Assembly: GCA_963920765.1 (NCBI GenBank)
Contig: OY987242.1
Coordinates: forward strand, 28,296,002 to 28,360,001
DNA length: 64,000 nt
Origin: Ulota crispa
Taxonomy: Eukaryota; Streptophyta; Bryopsida; Orthotrichales; Orthotrichaceae
Direction of reading: 5' to 3'
Positions 58,830 through 64,000 of the stretch are shown here, one piece after another (the first letter of the stretch is position 1; each line of letters starts with the position of its first letter). Under the pieces are notes generated by a model. It worked only from the letters and a program-made list of their open reading frames with translations. It had not been told where the DNA came from and did no database searches. The position numbers were made by a program, and so were the translations under genes.

Positions 58830-61510
58830 CTTCAAGTTGTAAGAGATAGATTGGAAGTGCTTGTGGATGAAAGGGGCTAGATATCCTTGAGCCAGCTGTC
58901 AATCATAAAAGAGTCTCTGGATGTGGTGAAATCCATGGATGGAGCTCTTGCAAAGAAGGTATTGCCAAAGTTCACCCACAATGAACGCTTTCTTTTGATG
59001 CAAAGGATGCCAAGAAGCCCAAAGCAAGTATTGATACTTGTTTTGGGGCTTTTGATGGCATTTGGTCAAAAGCCGGTGAGTGGTTGCAAAATTAGGTCTC
59101 TTGAAGATGTGTACATCAAGCATATTAGCGTTTGTGTTGCTGATGCAATGCAAGATGTTGATCTTGGAGTACCACACTCCGTAAGTTTGCAAGTAGCGTT
59201 GCAGATCATGGAGCAAGCCGGTCCAAATGCCAAAAGCATCATAAATATAATGCTTTAAATAAATCATATAGTTGTAATTGGCACTTATCGCTTCATCCAA
59301 TTCATTTTCCAAATCACAAAGGAAAATGCAAGCATACACCATTGCAAAATTACTATCCATTGCAGTATCTCTAACTTGACGCCAAATTGAGCCATTAAAC
59401 TCCAAGTAGTGGTTTTTAAGCACTAAAGAGGCTAAAGCCATTATGAGTTGGCGCTTGTCCACGGAAAACTCTTCCAAAATAAAACTTTCTAAACTCAAGA
59501 GGCCTTCATCCATAGGAATGCTAGGATAAAGGGACTCAACATCAAAAGTGAAGAGATTTGCATCATTGGAGACCTCCAATCTACAGAGAACCCAGACTAG
59601 CGTGAGGGAATCAACAAGGTGATTCCTATACTTGAGGAGAATGGGAAGAAGCTGGTGATGTAGCCAAATAGATGCGTGCTCAAAAACATATCCGATATAA
59701 GAGCAAATGGGTCTACCTACAAGCAAGGATTTATGGACTTTGGATAGGAAATGTAGGGTACAAGCTCTAAGGGCTCTAGGAGCAAGAATGAATTTCCATT
59801 CTTGTAAGCTAATGGTGAGCTTGAACTTTAGATTAAGGATCTCAAGTTTGGAATGAAGTTCCTCCCAAAGTATGGATTGAATTGATAGATATACCTCAGC
59901 ATCAAATAATTGGCATTGGGCTTCAGCCAAATACCAAGATTTGTCCTTAAGAACCAGACCTAGGTTTTTATCAACGGGCTTAATGACAATGCTGCTATCA
60001 TTACGTAGATTGCGTAGAGTTAAGCGTAGCCTTCTAGGAAGGTTAGGCTTAATGGTATGGGGAATAGTATCTATTCTACTCTCCACCAAGTTAGAGCCTA
60101 AGAGAAGGATGGTCTTTAAGGGCTAAAAATTCTCCAAGGGATTCTATTTAGGGTTTGGGTTATGCCAAGGGGAGAATTTATCATCAACATGCCCAAAATG
60201 ACAACATAATCTAATACGCCTAGAAAACCATGAGTATTCCTCACATATAGATGAGAAAGGAGGCAGTCTAGGTCTAGGAATATGATCAAGACCTAAACGT
60301 AACAAACGTCTCTTGGCAGAATTCAAGACTCTAGAGCTGAGATTATAAATGGCAGTATTAGTGACCATGGTATCAATCTCAAATGGAGTTTTTCTACCAA
60401 ACAAAGACTAAGTGTAGCCTCAAAGATTGGTTAGAGGATATCCAAAGAGTTTCCTCTGCCGATTGGTTTTTGTTGTTGTTGTTGCTGCTTGTTTGTACTT
60501 TGAATGTTGGAACCAATGGCGCCCTTTGGAATGCTGGATTGATTGGCGGAACGGGTACCAGATGGTGCTTGCGGGGTTCAATTGGAGTTCCTCTTGGAAG
60601 AAGAAGGCTGAGCAGTCAATTGGGTGGAGGTGGCTTTCGATTGCTGCTTGTTTTATAAACCTTTTGATGATGCGGTTGGCTTTGCCTTCGGTCCTCCTCC
60701 TCTTTTTCTATTACCAACTCAATCTAAATCGGGGTTGGGTTTGGGTTTAGATTTAGGGTTGGGTTTAGGGTTGCTAGCAGTCTTAAGAGGAACTATAAGT
60801 TTTTTAAGCTTAGAGATTTCCTTAGCTACTTTGGCTCTAACCAAGGAGGCTACTGATTGGTCAACGAGGAGTGAGTCAGCATCTTTCATGGCCTTGTCTT
60901 GGGCAGAGTTCCTAACGGCAACTGCTGCAGCACTAACACTATTAGAGAGAAGGGTCTGGGCTTTGAAAGAGTTAGTCTAATTGAGAAAGGAGGAATGAAG
61001 CTGATCCTCCCAACCATTGACAATGATTGTGAATCAAGGATCAAAGAGACCTTCTGCAAGAAGGGGCTCTAGGAGGGCTTTAAGCCTAATGGGAAAATCA
61101 AAGGCAATTTTAGTAAGCTTGCCTTCTAATTTTGTAGACTAAAACTCCTGCAATGTAATCAAAGTCTCAAAACAACTCTTTGTATATGTTGCTGTATGTT
61201 CTGAAAAATCTTTGTCCAATAAGAATTGGGCTTCATGATCAAAATTCTTGAGTTTTGGGGGGCTCATGCGGAAAGAATGAGGAATGACACTTTCTGCAAA
61301 CAGCAACTTTAGGTCTCTCAAGTGTCTTTGGCACTTAGAGATTTGAAGGTGAAGGTCTTTCCACTCCTTGACCGAATTACCAACAAAAACAGTCAGATGT
61401 GAGGGTATGGAAAGACTCGGTTCTATACGACCTAGGATTTCAGGCATAGGTCTAGAAGAAGTGTTTGCAGCGTCAATGTATTGACGCTTTGAGCCAGCAT
61501 GTTGCGCCAT
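58830..61510 (-). pseudogene. Penelope-like reverse transcriptase pseudogene
   Basis: From the ATG at 61,510 (MAQHAGSKRQYIDAANTSSR) a helical region leads to a Lys/Pro linker (KPNPKSKPKPNPD, 60.75 kb) and, after one frame change near 60.41 kb, to the classic Penelope N-motif (AIYNLSSRVLNSAKRRLLRL, GLDHIPRP). The RT (60,089-58,899) shows SSIVIKPVDKNLGLVLKD, FLSKVHKSLLVGRPICSYIG, TFDVESLYPSIPMDEGL, HYLEFNGSIWRQVRDTAMDS and the catalytic box YIYDAF, where the first Asp of the expected pair is Tyr. The thumb reads SWHPLHQKKAFIVGELWQYL; after a TGA it continues QLAQGYLAPFIHKHF. About nine in-frame stops. No GIY-YIG domain visible. The plus-strand frames here are shadows. Confidence 0.8.
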
Positions 61511-61517
61511 AATGAAG

Positions 61518-61681
61518 GGTTTAGGATAAAGAAGAAATGAAAAGGCTTGCTATGGCTATGCGGCAAAAAAAAGACTTAGGGTTTAGAAGAAGTTTAGGGT
61601 TTTATGGTACCCAAATAAAAATACCTAAGGAATTAGGGGTCTTTTAGGGATTTAGGGTTCACGTAGAATTCCTAGAAATAA
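61518..61681 (-). repeat. Upstream terminal repeat of the Penelope-like element
   Basis: A partner of 58,004-58,172. In coding orientation it lies 5' of the ATG at 61,510 and reads CCCTAAA-type units. Confidence 0.85.
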
Positions 61682-61941
61682 GTATTCTATTAATACGCTC
61701 TCCACATAGTTAACTAGAGTTCACTAGAGTTTATTTTAGTAAAGGGATTCCATGGACCAATAGTAGAGAAGGACTTTTACTTTTTATTTTTGGTCTTCCC
61801 TTGTATATAGTAGGCAAACCCTACTTGGATAATTACACTTGTTACTTCTTCTTCTTGCATACTTTGATATATCTCTTTTGTGCCCTTGTTGTGTTTTCTA
61901 TTCCCAACTCTTTCTCTAGAGTCTGTAGGTCTATTGCAACA

Positions 61942-61958
61942 TGTTATCAGCACAAAGC
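61942..61958 (+). other. Primer-binding site of the copia element
   Basis: TGTTATCAGCAC resembles the initiator-Met site TGGTATCAGAGC with a few mismatches, directly after an LTR-like ...TTGCAACA end. Confidence 0.6.
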
Positions 61959-62009
61959 TCTATATATTTCTATATAGCCTCTTGCCTTGTTTTTACATTA
62001 TCTCTCAAC

Positions 62010-62878
62010 ATGGCTGCGCCTGCACCAAAGAGGACCAAGGGCAATTATGCATGGGTGCAACCTCTCTTATTTGAAGCTCTAGAAGCTGATGGAAGCAATT
62101 ACCTCGAATGGAGCATTGACGTGATGGCACACCTTTCCGTAGAAGAATTGGATGCTACGTTGAAGTCAGCAACATTGAAGAACCTCCTAGCATCCTCGTA
62201 GTAGAAGGCACTCCTCATACTGAAGAGACACCTAGATATCTCCCTCCGCCAATAATACATTGAGGTAAACAACCCATACAACCTATGGCAACAATTGGAG
62301 GCTAGGTTTCATCATGAAAAAACTATCTTCCTCCCTCAAGCTTATAGTGATTGGATTCATCTAAGGGTTATGGACTTCTCCAATTTTTTGGCTTTCACCG
62401 CGGAGCTTCATCACATAGCAGCCCAAATGCAACTATGTGGAGAAAAGATTGAAGAGAAGGAACTCATAGCTAAGATTCTATCTACCTTTCCTCCTACTTT
62501 TGCTATTTTAGCCCAATAGTACTGCAATATGAGTTTTAAAACTGATTCGAAGTTCATGTCTCATATCTTGCTTGCAGAAAACAACAGCTGCTTTTATTGA
62601 AGAACGCTGAGTTCAAACCTGTGAAAGAAGCGCATATTGTGGATATGGCAAGATGAAAACCACGTGGCATAAGGAAACAGCAATCAAAGCAAAATCAAAC
62701 TCAATAGTCTTCCTCAAAATCCAAAGACAAGTCATTTGAAAAACCTAACTTTGAAAATATTAAGAGTGATAAGTCTAAGCCACAGCGTGACACTTGTGAT
62801 TGTCATAGCTATGGTAAGTCTAGACACTTAGCTAAGGACTGTAGAGCTCTAGAGTACTTTGTAAAATTTTATGAGGAG
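62010..62878 (+). pseudogene. gag of the copia element
   Basis: Starts at the ATG at 62,010 (MAAPAPKRTKGNYAWVQPLL). The copia gag pattern follows: SNYLEWSIDVMAHL, NPYNLWQQLEARFHHEKTIF, LRVMDFSNFLAFTAELHHIA and IAKILSTFPPTF. TAG codons at about 62,199-62,204 and 62,517 break it. After a frame change the zinc knuckle at 62,801-62,842 reads CHSYGKSRHLAKDC: the second Cys of C-x2-C-x4-H-x4-C is Tyr, one G-to-A change away. Confidence 0.8.
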
Positions 62879-64000
62879 TTGCAACAGCTTAAGTTTAGAA
62901 ATAGGGAAAGTCATACATTAAATGCTCCATCTCTAGATAGTGTAGATCCCGAAAATTATATGGTGAACGCGGATAAGTCCGAGGAACAATGTGATGTTGC
63001 CTTGTTGGACAACGCCAGCACTCATACAATCTTGCAAGATCCAAAGTACTTCACATTTTCCAGCCACGTTGCTGAAGCTTGGCAAAACTATAATGTTATC
63101 ACAATTGCTGGAAGACAAAATTTCCAATTCCGTGAGGGCCAAGCAACTTTAGTATTGCTTGGGGGGACCCCTCTCAAATGTACACACGTAATGTACTCTC
63201 CCAAAGCTCCCCAAAGTCTGATCAGCTACCGGAATCTCAGAGCTAATGGGATCCACGTTCACATAGAGGTGAGGAATAGTAAAGAAGTCTTAGAGTTCAG
63301 GAAAGGGCCGCAATTCCTTGCCACCGTACATGCGGAAGCCAATGGCTTGTATGGACTGAAGATCTCAAGTAGTGCTACGAGCCCTATTGATGACAGTCCA
63401 CTCACAAATAAACATCCCAAGGGATCTGATTTCTCTATGATTTTTCCAACCAAGATTGGAATGTGGCATGGCAAGCTGGGGCACCCCAGAATCACAATAT
63501 TCCGACGCATGCTACCAAAACTTATAGGACATGAAATTAGCCCCAGCAATGCCAACAAAGTGGGCAACTGTACTGCCTACTCTCAAAGAAAGCTGATCCA
63601 GAGGCCATTGCGGTGGAAACTACCAACAGAGTTATTGCCAAGACTTCAAAGACTGCAAGGTGATGTCTGTGGACTCATCAATCCTTTATTAGGACCCTTC
63701 AGGTACTTTTTTGTCCTTGTTGATGCTTCTAGAATGCATTTTGAGGTCTCACTTTTGAATACTAAGAACATGGTCTTTCCAAAGTTATTAGCTATGCTAA
63801 TTAAGTTTTGAACTCATTATCCTGATAGCTCTGTGAAAACCCCAAAAATGGATAACGCTAAGGAATTCGGGTCTCTGAAATTTGAGGACTATTGTGTAGC
63901 ATTGGGTATTACCTTAACTAATTCCATCCTTTATGAGCACTCTCAAAATGGTCTAGTTGAAGCTTTTATTGAAAAGATTCAGCTTATTACCCGACCTCTT
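62879..64000 (+). pseudogene. Protease and integrase of the copia element
   Basis: The protease active site is LLDNASTHTIL (D-N-A-S for D-S/T-G-A). The gag-pre-integrase finger is MWHGKLGHPRITIFRRML then GNCTAYSQRKL, where the last Cys of C-x2-C is Tyr. Integrase core: GDVCGLINPLLGPFRYFFVL (first Asp), MDNAKEFGS at ~63.85 kb (second Asp) and HSQNGLVEAF (Glu). A TGA at 63,809 sits between them. The coding region runs off the window. Confidence 0.85.

Larger units (their letters stand above)
58004..61681 (-). mobile_element. Penelope-like retroelement flanked by direct repeats
   Basis: A Penelope-type reverse transcriptase pseudogene on the minus strand is flanked by ~165-bp direct repeats (58,004-58,172 and 61,518-61,681). 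The upstream repeat ends just before the putative start codon. Direct terminal repeats (pLTRs) are usual in Penelope-like elements. The repeats carry several TTTAGGG or TTAGGG units. No GIY-YIG endonuclease was seen after the RT, as in the endonuclease-lacking, telomere-associated families known from other plants, fungi and rotifers. Confidence 0.65.
61690..64000 (+). mobile_element. Ty1/copia element, 5' part, cut by the window end
   Basis: A probable LTR tail (about 61,690-61,941, with a TTGTATATAG TATA-like box at ~61,803) is followed by a primer-binding site, gag, zinc knuckle, protease and integrase. Integrase before RT is the copia order. The LTR start is not clear and may be lost next to the Penelope-like element. 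RT, RNase H and the 3' LTR lie beyond 64,000. Confidence 0.8.

Noticed and set aside
58887-59258. 123-codon plus-strand frame
   Set aside because: Complement of the Penelope-like RT; shadow frame.
60427-60980. Plus-strand frames rich in Leu, Gly and Val
   Set aside because: Complement of the Lys/Pro linker region of the Penelope-like pseudogene.

Overview
This window is nuclear DNA of a land plant with a large, repeat-rich genome. The signs are GT-AG introns, Ty1/copia and Ty3/gypsy LTR retrotransposons, a CACTA element, a Mutator-like transposase with a SWIM zinc finger, and plant-type TTTAGGG telomere-like motifs. The sequence is mostly AT-rich. Several protein families here (a ParB/methyltransferase-like gene, a GHxKGPHDG transposase, a Penelope-type reverse transcriptase, a piggyBac transposase) fit a seed-free plant or gymnosperm better than a compact angiosperm genome, but the sequence alone does not settle the species. 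I found no intact host gene. Nearly everything that once coded is decayed mobile DNA or a pseudogene.

Layout. 1-4.5 kb: AT-rich, gene-free, with two short tandem arrays. 4.56-12.6 kb (minus): a multi-exon pseudogene whose N-terminal half looks ParB/sulfiredoxin-like and whose C-terminal half has a beta-class amino-methyltransferase layout; one of its introns carries a ~95-bp tandem array. 14.31-15.30 kb: an almost perfect palindrome with 483-bp arms. 15.6-19.3 kb (plus): a Mutator-like transposase pseudogene (GCM/WRKY-like zinc finger, DDE core, SWIM). 19.5-20.7 kb: a 168-bp satellite. 22.47-41.63 kb: a piggyBac element with TTAA at both ends, split by two later insertions: a 3.1-kb CACTA element (25,096-28,195, TSD TTT) and a 10.6-kb Ty3/gypsy element (28,224-38,791, minus, TSD ACGT, almost identical LTRs). 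42.3 kb: a captured CTP synthase first-exon fragment. 43.1-46.9 kb (plus): a multi-exon pseudogene with a coiled coil and a RING-like zinc finger. 47-50 kb: LTR-like remnant and degenerate arrays. 51.2-53.1 kb: a foldback-type inverted repeat. 53.2-56.8 kb (minus): another transposase-like pseudogene. 58.0-61.7 kb (minus): a Penelope-like retroelement flanked by direct repeats rich in TTTAGGG. 61.7-64.0 kb (plus): the 5' part of a Ty1/copia element cut by the window end.

Two themes link the regions. First, the nested insertions give a relative order: piggyBac, then CACTA and gypsy, with gypsy very recent. Second, most coding remnants keep one reading frame for kilobases and are broken almost only by TAG, TGA or TAA codons, each one C-to-T or G-to-A transition from CAG/CGA/CAA or TGG. 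This is what cytosine deamination in methylated, silenced DNA would produce. Exon limits of pseudogenes were read by eye from GT/AG sites and frame continuity, so they are approximate.
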